DNA of 64,000 nt from positions 24,130,001 to 24,194,000 of the forward strand of contig NC_084927.1 of NCBI RefSeq assembly GCF_958298935.1, in the 5' to 3' direction. The translations under genes and the position numbers were made by a program. The DNA is from Phragmites australis. Its lineage: Eukaryota; Streptophyta; Magnoliopsida; Poales; Poaceae. This document shows, one piece after another, positions 1 to 11,900 of this stretch (position 1 is the stretch's first letter; every line of letters begins with the position of its first letter). The notes below the pieces were generated by a model that saw only the letters and a list, made by a program, of their open reading frames with translations, made no database searches and had not been told where the DNA came from.

Positions 1-800
1 TTCCAGTTCATAGCGAGTTAGCAGGGAATGTTTGTGCCAAGCTGCTGGACATAAAAGTTGTGTAACACTGCTTCCTTTTCTTGATGCGAGGAGATTATGC
101 CTTCGTCTGTTGGCATCGTTTGAATGAATTTTTGGCGCCTCCTACCATTGGCTTTTATGTGGAAGAAACTCGTGTTTGCATATGTCCTTTTGATGTGAAC
201 ATATCTTGAGTGCTGACGGGCTCGCATTCGCTCTAATATCGCAAGAGCCTACAATCTGAGTCTCAAATGTTTCCTGAGGTGCAGCTTCTCTTGGGACAGA
301 GTTCTGTGTTCTTTGGTTGCATCAAGCAGTAACATCATCGCACGAGCTATTGTCATACGAAGCTTGATGTCTCCCATGTTTTCTTTTTTCTAAATTTTGA
401 TAGCTTTTGTCGTTCCATTAAGCTTAATGTAAAAACACAAAATGGCATTAGAGACAAGGACTAGCTATGACGAAGCCGTTTTGACTGACGGTGTCCATGA
501 AACCGGGTATGGTCATCCAAAAGGATTTGAAACGGAAAGAACAGATGACCAATTTCATTGCTTCCCTTGTTAGAAGTAGCGGCGCATGATCGGACTCTCC
601 CAGTCGATTGTCGCTAGGAGGCGATCAATTCTTGTGAGGGTGGGCTCCTTTTGGTCATTGCTCCAGTGAAACATCGACCGTGTAGTTTAAGATCCTTTAG
701 CTCCATGTCGTCGATAACCCTTTTGAAGCATCGCATCATCTGGATGAAATGCCAATGGCAGATTTAATAATCCAATTACACCGGAAACCCCTTAGCCTAA
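1..800 (-). mobile_element. Decayed LINE (non-LTR retrotransposon) ORF2 fragment
   Basis: Read on the minus strand, the stretch gives a broken LINE ORF2. From about 710 down to 590 there is an endonuclease C-terminal signature (LHGRCF, then WSND and PTLTRIDRLLATIDWE). From about 350 down to 1 comes the linker to the reverse transcriptase (RARQHSRYVHIK, ANTSFFHIKANGRRR, TDEGIISSHQEKEAVLHNFY). Several in-frame stops and frameshifts break it, so it is not a functional gene. It runs off the left edge, where the reverse transcriptase core would follow. That these motifs belong to plant L1-type elements is family knowledge; the exact subfamily cannot be given. Confidence 0.82.
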
Positions 801-1630
801 GCATGCAGACTCCTGCACCTTCTATGGTCAAGAACTTCCTTCAGCTTTTTGGTAAGTTTATTGGTTTCTCAACCACTTGCCTTATATAGCTTTATAAAAA
901 TCTTATTTAAATTTAACTCTAACTCCTATCTAATTTAAATTAACCGATCTTTAATCTTATCTCTAACTGAATCTGATTCAAACTAACAAACCAATCTAAC
1001 TACCTCTATCGCTAACTAATCTCACATGTACTACAGTACACACATATAACCAGAATAGTGGACAAACAGTACATGCATGAACAGTGCATTGATGAACAGT
1101 GATCCCGGCACCTGACAAATCCAGTTTGCACTTGTTACGAATTAAGTTATGCTTTGTTAAATACATTGCTCAATTTTTGGGATATATGCTGAAGTGTTTT
1201 TTTTATTATAATCATATTTGGTACAGCTGAAATTTATAGGTTTTTACTGAAAAAATGATTTTCTAAAAATTGTTTATGACTTTTGGCTATTGGTTTTTAC
1301 GAGAAATTTTTAGATTCTCAGCACACCAAAAACAAAAAAAAAATCACTCATAACCAGCTTATCAGTTTTTAGCTTATGAGAAGCAGAAGTCAGCAATAAG
1401 CTAAAGCAAACATGACCTATGTGTCGCTATATGTATTTAAGCTACATTGCTATTAATCTTAGGATTCTGAAAACCGCCGAACAAACCAACCGAAAATCTC
1501 GTTTTCAGGATCAGATCAGAGAAGAGGGGTAACTCAGGATTTATATTCTTTTGGAAGCCCCAGGTTGAATTTCTGAATTTGATCATCAGCTGCTGGATCC
1601 AGTTCAAAGAGCAAGCCGGTTATGCCAAAA
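801..1630. other. Intergenic, AT-rich, MITE-like remnant inside
   Basis: No gene is seen. Around 1190-1420 the text resembles the grass MITE class with poly-T/A blocks and ends built on GAAGCAGAAG, similar in style to the copies at 27440 and 52915. Boundaries are not clear. Confidence 0.4.
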
Positions 1631-1639
1631 CAGCAAGTT

Positions 1640-1712
1640 CTTCCGGTTGAACGAAAGCAAGAACTGCTGTTAGCACTCACTCATAGCCTTCCAGTTGAAC
1701 GAAAGCAAGAAC
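1640..1712 (+). repeat. Short direct repeat upstream of the Smr gene
   Basis: A 24-bp unit (ttccRgttgaacgaaagcaa plus gaac) occurs at about 1640-1663 and again at 1689-1712 with one difference. It lies just upstream of the probable promoter of the Smr-domain gene. No function is evident. Confidence 0.6.
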
Positions 1713-1850
1713 CAACTGCTTCCGGCTGCAGATTTTTCTCAGCTGCATCTTTAAAAGAACGGGAGGTTGAGAAGGAAGCAGAGCTCAAGCGTGGGCAGTC
1801 ACGGACCCCGAATCCACCACGAACACCAACCCCCGCGGCACGCGTTTTTC

Positions 1851-1858
1851 CATAAATA
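1851..1858 (+). promoter_or_regulatory. Possible TATA box of the Smr-domain gene
   Basis: CATAAATA stands at the edge of a GC-rich leader. It is about 200 bp upstream of the small ORF at 2052 and about 360 bp upstream of the 5'-UTR donor at 2210. Position and sequence fit a plant TATA element, but no transcript evidence is available. Confidence 0.35.
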
Positions 1859-2051
1859 CCCCTGGCCGGTGGCCGCTGCGCGCCTAACAAATTCCGAGCC
1901 TGAACAGGTCACCAACCAACCCGGGGAAGACCGTTCGGCCGTACTATTATAATAACCTCCCGCCCCCACGCAAGTGTTCCCCATCGCGCCGCGCGAATTA
2001 AAAAAAAGATTCCTCTTTGCTCGCCGGAAACCGCCGCCGCCGCCGCCGTTG

Positions 2052-2195
2052 ATGGATTTCGGAAGGACCAAATCCTCCGCCGCCGCCGCCGCCGTAGCCC
2101 TGACGTCCGAAGCGACCTCCCGCCCCTCCGGTCTGCCCTTCTCGGTCACCGCCACGCCGTGGTTCCGGGGGCTGCGGGTCAACGCCTCCAAATAA
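2052..2195 (+). other. Upstream ORF (47 codons) in the 5' leader
   Basis: An ATG opens a 47-residue frame (MDFGRTKSSAAAAAV start, VNASK end) that closes at 2193-2195. A good donor (GAG|GTATGC, GT at 2210) follows directly, so this probably lies in a non-coding first exon spliced to the main coding exon. It is an uORF candidate for the Smr-domain gene. It could also be chance in a CCG-rich leader. Confidence 0.4.
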
Positions 2196-2803
2196 CGGCT
2201 TTCCGAGAGGTATGCTCGCTCCCTCGGTTCGGTTGAAGGGTAGCATCACGTGAAGGAATCGTGAATTTTTGACGTGAAATAGGAATTTCTGGGGTGGATT
2301 GGATGTTCTGTTTCTGTTAATTTTGTTGGCCTTGGTTAAGCGGGCTTGGTTGCTAACCTGGTATTGGCTTTCGCAAGTCGCAACCAATAGATTGTTTATT
2401 TGAACTACTTCATCATTGCTTCTGCACCATCTGAAGATGATCTAATGCGGAGAATTGTATAAACTTTGCAAAACTCAATATTAAATAATAGTGGTTAATT
2501 TCATGGTAGCTAAAAGTGGAGCATATATGTCTTGGGGCAAAAAAAGTAGTGTTAGTGGTGTGTCATATTTCAGCCTTTTGACACTTTTAAGTGTTTTATT
2601 ATGAAGATCCTGTATCAGATTAAGTGAGCTGACTTTTTTTGCCCGCATTAGTGCATTACAGGAGTGCATTGCTGGTTTTCTCGAGTGGTTGAGGGAAATA
2701 AAGCAAAAGGGGCTCTGCATCCTTGTGACAGCAATCACACCATTGGGGGCTTCTTAAGTTTACACCAAAATAAGACTGTTTAAGAAGGCGGTCAACTGTC
2801 AAA

Positions 2804-4745
2804 ATGTATAAGCAGAAGATCCCGAACTCCGGGTGGGCTGCGTTTGATCGCAGGTGGCGTGGCACAGATGGCAGAAGGGATGAAACTGATGTCAGTTCAT
2901 TTCCAGCTCTCTCAGATTCTAGAGCCTCCAATTCTTCTAGCAGCTCTGTTACAGAAAATAATAGGCCGAAGTCTAAGCCTTTTGCATCAGTGGTTCGCCC
3001 TTCTGATGATTTTGCAGCTGTTAATAATGGAAGCGGAAATAAACATCCGGGTAATTTTGTGGATAATGTAAATTATGGTGCAATCTCTGCATCTGATAAT
3101 AAAATTAAGCTGTTGAAAGATGCTCACAGTTGGGCCAATAGTAATTTGATCGAGGATGTATTAGCTGCCGTGAATGATGATGTCGGCCAAGCATCTGATT
3201 TGTTGAAAGCTATGGTCCCTCCTGACTTGCTAACAGGAGAGGGTAAAGCATCTGGCAAACTTTCTGCTGAGATGAATAAAGAAAATGCTACAGCAGACAG
3301 TAGGCATCCAGATAGCTCACATTTGTTGCCTCTGCCAGTGAATTTGTCCTCCATACCCTTGGAGCCTGAATTGGAAGAGCTTGACGATGATTACTTAAAC
3401 CACCGGAAAGATGCATTGAAGATGATGAGGTGTGCTCATAATCCTTGTTTATGCTATGGTTTTCTAGTTCTCTGATATTTCTGCATAACCTTTGCATTAG
3501 GTTATGCATTCAAGCCTCAACTCTTTCGTTGTGCATGTTTTAGTTACTTCTGTAATTCATATCTTGCATGAGCGTGATAAAGAGTCATTATGTCTGCAGC
3601 ATTGTATGGAGAATTTTGAGAACCATGAACTGAAGTGCTAACTTGTCCCTTGAAAATTAATCAGTTACTACTGAGCCAACAAACATGTTAAGACTAAAAA
3701 AAATAGACATCAGTTAAAAGAATCCGGGATACACGCAAATCATTTGCTGCATTCTTACAACTGAGGTTTGTGTACGTTTTTAGTGATGGCTGAATTCTAC
3801 TTTTTTCAAGTGAAATAGCGAGCCAATTTCTTTCCCTTTTCATCACAGGGCGGCCACAAAGCATTCTCAGGCTGCCAGCAATGCATTCTTGAGAGGTGAC
3901 CATGCTGCTGCCAAGGAACTTTCCTTCAGAGCTCAGGAAGAGCGTGCCATTGCTGAAAAGCTGAACAATAAGGCAGCAGAAGAAATATTTCGCATCAGGA
4001 ATGGCAGCAATGACATCTGGAAGATAGACATGCATGGTCTACATGCATCAGAGGCTGTAGCAGTATTGGAGAGGCATCTCCACATGATAGAGTTCCAGCC
4101 ACGTGGGAATAATGCAGCTTCAACCGATGAATTAGCTAAGTATGGAGATGCATATTCTGAATCAGCCACTGGTTCAAACGTTGTGTTTGCCTCTGAGAAG
4201 GTGGTATTATGCCGTCGTAAGCAGGCCATCTTACATGTGATCACAGGTAATCTGCTGTTCCTCTAGGCATTATTTTTCTATTGCGTATAGTTGATGGTAG
4301 CATATCATGCTTTAACAGTTTATTTTCCTAACTCTTACCACTCTCTTTGGAATTATGATCTGCAAATGTGCAATTTAATGGATAAGAGCATCGCTGTTAA
4401 CATGTACCTTTTAGAAGCAGATAATGCATTGATTGGCTTGTTCAACAGCCCAGAAGAATCAGTATAAGCTTTATTCTGTTTGTATTCATTGTGTAAGCAA
4501 CACCAGCTTTGTTGAGGATTCATTTCTGTTTGCACTTCACAGGGATTGGCAAGCATAGCAAAGGGCAGGCTTCACTACCTGTTGCAGTTAGGGGCTTCCT
4601 CATTGAGCATGGGTAACGATCGATGCAATTTGTACAACAAAGTATAACACGCAAGTATGATTGACCGCTCCCCACTTGCAGGTACCGATTTGATGAACTG
4701 AGGCCTGGTGTTTTCACTGTGCGTCCTAAATTCCGCCACTGGTGA
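2804..4745 (+). CDS. CUE-like / DUF1771 / Smr-domain protein
   Basis: Four coding exons, 2804-3429, 3849-4246, 4543-4612 and 4682-4745, join in frame to a 385-residue protein. All introns are GT-AG. Residues about 100-137 look like a CUE-type helical ubiquitin-binding segment (AHSWANSNLIEDVLAAVNDD). Residues about 195-262 are a DUF1771 helix pair (SNAFLRGDHAAAKELS), and about 267-380 an Smr domain with IDMHGLH and the TGIGKHSKG loop. The same domain order occurs in plant proteins annotated as PRL1-interacting or CID7-like Smr proteins. Smr domains bind or nick nucleic acids, and CID7-type proteins can bind poly(A)-binding protein; a role in RNA handling is inference. No signal peptide or membrane segment is seen. 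The first in-frame ATG of the coding exon is used, after a 5'-UTR intron starting at 2210. The C-terminus (RPKFRHW) ends just after the Smr fold. Confidence 0.9.
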
Positions 4746-5338
4746 ACCTGTGACAGTTTGTACGATTATATCATGTTGTATCAGTTGCACGAACATAAAT
4801 GCCTGTGAAATCAGAATGGCAGTAGAAGGGAATAATAGAAAATTCGGAAACTCGTAGGTTTCTTTTTCTTGAATGTAGCAAATTTATACATGTATTGATG
4901 TAACTGTAATCCCGTATGCTTGAGAACAGATACATAATTCAGGTGTAATTGTCTGTAACTGTACTGGTGTACAGGCTGATATGCCATATTGCGCGCTACT
5001 ACTATTGGTGATTCCTCTATGGAATGAAGCTCTGTGGTGGTTAACACAACCTATTGACACAGGTTTACTGCAATATGATCTTCTTCCCAGTAAAACATTG
5101 CGTTGCCAACAGATTCAGTTGTCAGACTACTTTCTCTACTCTAATATGGGATGTTTTGGTGATGCTTGAGTATGCATTTGTCCTCCAAGCTCCAAGCATA
5201 TTGCTTTCAGGCATACATTCCTCGTGCCTTGTCAGTTGACATCTAAGAGGTCTTGAGCTCATAGCTGTTTGAACTTTGAACTAAAAAGCTCATACATGAA
5301 TTTGGACAGGTAATTTGAGGAGCAGCCTTCCACACAAG
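4746..5338. other. 3' flank of the Smr gene, no other gene
   Basis: AT-rich sequence after the stop codon, holding the 3'-UTR of the Smr-domain gene. Short ORFs here lack any recognisable protein signature. Confidence 0.5.
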
Positions 5339-5340
5339 TA

Positions 5341-5594
5341 CTACTTCCGATCATAAATATGTATAATTTTGGATAAAATATGGTCTCCAATGTTTATATT
5401 TGACCACTATTTTTTATTATAATGTATTTATAAAATCTATTGAATTTGTAATATTATGAAAATATTTTTAAGATAAATCTACATATATGATTTTAAAGTT
5501 TTCAAACTAAATATTTTGAAAGCTATTATTAGTCAGAGTTTAAAAAAATTTAATCAATTTTTTTTAAAACGATATCTATTTGTGACTGAAGGAG
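5341..5594. mobile_element. Stowaway-type MITE (Tc1/mariner)
   Basis: The left end CTACTTCCGATCATAAATA and the reverse complement of the right end (CTCCTTCAGTCACAAATA) form imperfect terminal inverted repeats of about 18 bp. TA dinucleotides flank both sides (5339-5340 and 5595-5596). The 254-bp AT-rich body and the CTCCxTCxGT ends are hallmarks of grass Stowaway elements. It sits about 350 bp upstream of the FemAB-like gene start. Confidence 0.85.
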
Positions 5595-5950
5595 TAATAG
5601 CCGTAAATTAGAAGAAACTGGAATCCAAAAGAAGAGGAAAATCCAAATGGAAACGAAGTGAAGATAAAAGAAAGCAGCAGCACTCCATCGTCAGGGAGCT
5701 TGCCACATGGCAGCCGTTTCTGCGGCACATCCCGTTCCGTGACCTGCCTCTGCCGCGCGTGGGCGTGCACGCTTTCGTGCCTCCTGCCCCTTGTGGTTCA
5801 CAAGGCACCGAGCAGCAGTTGGTGGCTTGGGTGCCCAAAGCCACACACGCATCGTGCAGTTGGTTCGGGGGGCCCCAGGTGTCAGCGCCACGCCACTCCC
5901 TGCCGTGTCTCCTCGGCGCTCGGAGTGAGCCATAGGCGCGCCGGCAAGCG

Positions 5951-8900
5951 ATGGCCTCGCCGGCGGCGGCGACGCGGCACCCTTACCCCACCGTCCTCGC
6001 CTCTGCCCCACGCCGCCGGCTCCGACTCCGCCGCCGCGTGAGTGCTCAATCCCGCTTGACCCCCTGGCGCGGCCCTTGTTGCTTCAGCGCTAATTGGTAG
6101 TATTTCTATGCGCCGCGCACTGTGAGTGGTGACCTGACCCGATTTGATCGAGTGCCTCGTCTATTTCCTGTGCTTTGATGGTAGAATTGGGTAATTCGGT
6201 TGTGGAAGTCTGTAAATTCGATAGCGGAATCCTCGCACAGCGATGCCGCTAGTGGCCCCCCTGCACTGTAGGGTTTGAACGCTGCACCGCGTTCTGAAGC
6301 TACCGCAATCTGCGGGAAACGATGGAAAATTTTAGGGGAATCTGTTTTTTTTTCCTTGAAGAACCTTCGAAAAGGGCAACGAGTTCCTGCAATTCAATAA
6401 AGAAGAATGGAGTTGACTCAGTTTATAAGTAAAATTGGGTCTGAAAATTTTACAACCGCACGGTTTATTAGAAGGAAAAACCGGCAAAAACCCTGACAAC
6501 GATAGAAAAAGGCTCGAACGACCACCTATGGTGACTCACCACTACACACTTACAACCTACAAATGATGGAGCTCGGCATGAGTCATCTTTGTTAGGCTTG
6601 TCGCTATAGCGACAAAGTAGCTTTGACTTCCTAAGACAGACCTCAGCCTCTATCTCCTCGTCGTCGCACTCAGACACATAGCTACCACCAAGACACTCGC
6701 GAGAAAGAGCCTGTCGCATGTCATCGTTGCCAAGCTTCGTCGCACCTCATGACGTAGCAGCTCCGACTTCACTCAGCATACTCCTCCCACCCATGCCAGT
6801 CGTCCACTGCGAAGCATGAGGCTGTTCTGAGGGGCAGAGGCCTCATCGAACATCCCTGCCCTGCAACTGACCAGCCACCATAAGCAATGCGGGACCTCTA
6901 AGGTGACGCCTTTAGGAAGGAAGCGACGTTGAAAACACCGTCATCGCCCGTCTATAAATTGGACAAGGTTTTCACCCAGAGAGCACCGTAGGGGCGCTGT
7001 TGTCGTCACCAGCGAAATGCTGGGCTAGGCTTTCGCCCGGAGCCTTCCCACCCCCTCTACTGCGAAGATCCGCGGTCTGCCACTGCTGGTCTGTCGCCCA
7101 CCATGGCCTCCACCATGATCGCATTTGGCTACCACCATCACCAATGCCTCACACGTAGCCTCGCCGTCATAATCACCACGCGCCTACAACCTCGTCGTTG
7201 GCGTCACTGCACACAGACGCGGCCTTCACCGTCGCCATGCTGTACTCGTGGCCTCCGCCGTCACCATCGACGGACTCGGTGACCTCCACCAGTCCTCGAA
7301 CTCGCTGGCTCGGGACACCAGGAGCATATCGTCCCATGGCTGCATGTGGGGCGCCGCCGCAGTGCTGTCCTGGCCGCCAAACATCCACCGTGACCCCGCC
7401 GAGCGGCGGCAGGTTTGCGTCCCCTGCATCGGCGTACTCGGATAGGTCGAGCCGCCTCAACCGTGCCAGACGCCGCAACCCCTCAGTCACGTCGAGCGCG
7501 CCGCAAGCTGCATCACCACCGCGACGGCCACCGGAGACCTTCAGCCACCCCGACCATCGTGCGCCGCCGCAACCCACCACCAAGATGCCCCCGCCCCGCC
7601 GTCAATCTGGTCGTGGCGGCAAGCACCAACACGGCGCGGCGCCTCCGCCAGCATAGCCCCTGATCCGGCTACGAGCCTCGCCGGAGATCGGGCCGACGAC
7701 CTCTAGCCCCGCCACCACGAGTCGTCGCTGTAGGAGGAGCAACCCTGTCAAGAGGAACCCCCTGCCGCCGTCATCGCCATTGCACGAGCTTCCGGCAGCC
7801 GGCTCAGGCGGCGGCGCCGGGGCCGTGGAGCCGCCCGAGTCGCCCCTGGGAGCAACGCGGGGGCACTCACTGAACTAGGGGAATCCGTTTACTCTTGGAT
7901 TATCTAGCTCTAATTGACTTTAAACAGTTTAGAGTTGAGTTACAGTGTGTTAGATTTGGAGGTTGAGTGGAAACAATAGTTGCGATCAAATGTGTCCAGT
8001 GAAGGGCCACTTCGATGGTTTTTCCTATCAGATATCGTGATTTTTGCATATAGCATATAATGATGATGTGACCGTGATTTGTCTATATGTAACGTTTTGG
8101 TTATGCTTCATTAAGTAGGATAGATATGGATCATAGTACACACCGCAAGTTGGTTGTCTGGGTCTTTTGAACATTTCAGGCTTAACACTGCGAACTGCCA
8201 TTCCTGAATATGTTTGTTCTAAAGTGACCATATTGTTTACGCCCATTCTGGCATCTGTTTAGTTTCCTTTCTCTGCCTATTTTCTGTTCTGTATAATGTT
8301 TGTTCATGTTGCTACAGAAATTTGTTCTCAAACATAAGTTTTTTCATTCCGTCCACACTGGTTTGCAGGGTCATTCACCTTCGAAACTGAGTTATCAAAG
8401 CTTGGCTTCGCGGTTAAAGGTTAATGCACTTTTTGGGTGGCTGAGGGGAGACACAACAACATGTGAATTGATCCCTCCTGCTGAATCATATACGCTCACA
8501 GGATCGGCCTCAGAGGTGTTTTGTGTTTCTTGGGTGAACTCTTTTTCCAGGATATATATGCACCTAATTTATGATTTCTTTAATCATTCATTTGTTTCAG
8601 GTAGGTACAAAACCACGTGAGGTGTCTATTTCTGTTGTTTCTTCTATCATGGACATCCGTGCTGCGGATTGGGATGCCTGTGCGTGTGATCCAGCTGATC
8701 CTGAAAAGTTTAACCCTTTTCTTACCCATGCATTCCTCTCAAGCTTAGAAGAATCAGGTTCTGCAGTGAAGGTAAGCACATAACGCATCACTTGTCGATT
8801 CCTTACTAAGAATGAACACCTCACAGCAGATGGTTTGCAGTTGGTACTTGGTAATATTTTTTGTGTTAACCCATTTGTATATGCATGAAAGCATTGGTCT

Positions 8901-11900
8901 ATGCGCTTTCCTTTGTTTTGTAGGTTACTTTTTCTTGTTGAATCATACAATGACATTTCAGTTTTGTTTGTCAAGTACTCAAGCTCAATTACAAGCATTT
9001 GCAATGTTGTGCACATTGCTGTTGGTGATAAATTTGCCACATTTAATTGACAACAGAACAATAAACAATATTTATGCTGCAACATCACTAGGCATATCGA
9101 GACATCACAATTTATATGTTAGCTATGACCATGGAGTTCCTTTTTCGTTGTGCTTAGTATGACGCCCACATGATTGGATGTGATGCTTAATTGCACAGTT
9201 GCTGTCTTCATGATAATTTACTCCCAGAGATTGAACATCGATTAGCTCTAACCTTTATCCTGTACCAATTAGCATGGTTCTACACTTTATCATCTTATTG
9301 TCCTCCTTCAAAACTTGATCTCCTCAACTGATTTCAGGAAACAGGTTGGTTACCTTTCCATGTCGTTGCACGGGATGAGGATAAAAATATTATAGGTGTT
9401 GTTCCGCTTTACCTTAAAAGGTTTAACACCATTAACAGAATATCATCTCCCGTTTTCCTACTTGCTGTGTACAGTGTACTCCTACCATCTTATTCAGTGG
9501 CTGAGCAACCACAATGTGAACTTGCAGCCATTCTAGGGGAGAGTTTGTATTTGATAATTCATGGGCAGAAGCTTACTACAGCTATGGCCTTGAATACTAT
9601 CCGAAGCTACAGTCGTGCGTGCCTTTTACTCCAGTAACGGGTCAAAGAATATTACTTCGAAATACATCGTACCAGGATCATGTTTTTTATGCGTTAGTCA
9701 AAGCTTTGAAGAGCCTGACTTCCAAGGTATCAGAGTTAGAATTATTGCTAGTATCGGTTAAAGTATTGTTTAGCATTTTCTTGAATACCGAAGAATTATA
9801 ACAAACATGTTATAATATCTATGTACTGCTGTTCATCAATTATGCTTTGTATCAGCTCTTTGCTTCATATGGCATTATGATATCACTAAGATGCATCTTG
9901 AGTAACCTGCCTTCTTTCTTTTGACTTTTCTCGACATTTATTGTGTCTATGAAAGGGCACCAAGTCTGTTTCATTTAATTACTGTTGTCTGCTTGCAGCT
10001 ACAACATTTCCAAGTCAGTGCTAGGTCATTAATGAATCTGTCTGCCAGCAATGAGGCAATGTCGAAGTAATAAGAGTTTTAATGTTCTGGATCTTTTTAC
10101 TACTCATGCCTCTTCATGCTGTTTACTGATGTAGATTTTTGTATATGCGAAGTCACTGAGTAGCAATAATTTTTTAAAGTTTTTTTTTGTTTATTTATTA
10201 ATCTTTGCTGTGTAGCTCCCGAGGAGACAAGGTTTGGATGTATTGAACCGATTAAATATCTTTTGGTTTCTGCTGCATTTCAGATGAGCGTGTCATCATT
10301 ACATATTACTTTTCCGTCCGAAGGTGAATTCAGCAAATTGAAGGATAGTGGGTTGCTGCAAAGAATTGGGATGCAGTATCACTGGAGAAATCGAAATTAC
10401 AAAAGGTATGCTAACATAACAGGGTTTTACTAGCATTTCCCTCGGGATATTCAATGCTTGAAGGTGGACTTGTGCATATTATACTGTAACTTGGGGCAAA
10501 TTTGTACTTCAATACTCGGGTGGAATATGTAGTCTTAAGAAAATCTTGGTGGATCTACCTAGGAGTGTGAACAAGCTCACAGTTTGTGTGCATTTACAGT
10601 TTCCATCACATGTAACACAGTCCAGGCTTCTCTGTTCTTTTTGAGCAACCTCGCATGTTCCTTAAAAAATCATGACGCTGGGTTGTTGATATACTCTTGT
10701 CATTTTTGCTGGTAGTTTATCTGGAAATAGTGGTGAACAAGATAGCTATATCAGTCTAATTAGACTTTGTTTGTTTGGCTACGAGATCTTTTCTGCCTAT
10801 TTTGATCAGCTTCTTCCTTTATGAGCACCAAAATAGAATGAGTGTCTCGAACAAACTACTGTAGCTAAGAGAACACATTTCAGCTAAAGCATAGCACTAG
10901 GATGCTAACCACCGTTTCAAAACAGTGAAATTTCTAATTTGTGGACTTTGTTGATTTTGCAAAACTTTGTGAGCATACATGCTTAATTGCTTGTAATATA
11001 TCAATATTTACCTGTATCTCTTTGTTCATCATTTTTTCAGTTTTGATGAGTTTCTGATGGATTTGAAGCAGCCCAAACGGAAGAATATCAGACAAGAACG
11101 CAAAAAGGTTTACCTTCTTTGTAATTCGTTGATTAAAATGTAATTGTAAATTGACTATTATCTTTTATGAAACTTTCCAGATTACTGCTCAAAATTTGAA
11201 AATGAAGCGACTTCGTGGAGATGAAATAAAGGTAATTATCATGGACAACTCTTTATTTGTACTCTTCATTCATTTCTTTTACATCATCAGATTCTTGCAC
11301 CTACATTTCATTAGCTTCATTGCTTCCTGACTTTACATTTATGTGACAAAATAATTGTTTATTATATTGACGTGTCATGTTTTTTTTCCTTTGCATTGCA
11401 GAGCAGCCATTGGGACACCTTCTATAACTTCTACCGTAACACAACTGATAATCAGTTTGGTTCTGCATTGCCCTTGCCTTGTAATTTTCATTTTGTACGT
11501 AACATGGTACAATTCCATAGTGGTTCTTGAAATGGTTGTCCATCTTCTGTGAACAACATTGTCACATATCATAGTCCAACTCCGTTCATGAATGGTTTAA
11601 TATATTAGACACGAATGACTTTGTTAAAGGAATAACATAAGGACTTGAAGTAATCAAAATAAGAGGGGAAAAAGTTGAAGCATGTTCGGTGATGTAGCTG
11701 ATAAACTGCTTGTAATTGGTACTTCCTAACACATACACTTCTACTTGGATAATAAGCACAAAGTTTTTAGAAACAACATCACATGATCCCCTCGCCTTTT
11801 TGCACTTTTTATTGTCCATAGCATATTTGTGGCAGGTATTTGTTGTTTGCACTTTGCGCTGTAACATTTGTCTGCTGTATTTTTCCCTCATAGCTTCCTT

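Noticed and set aside
7173..7656. Possible gene inside intron 1 of the FemAB-like gene
   Set aside because: Open frames on both strands reflect GC richness; no recognisable domain. Kept only as an insertion of unknown origin.
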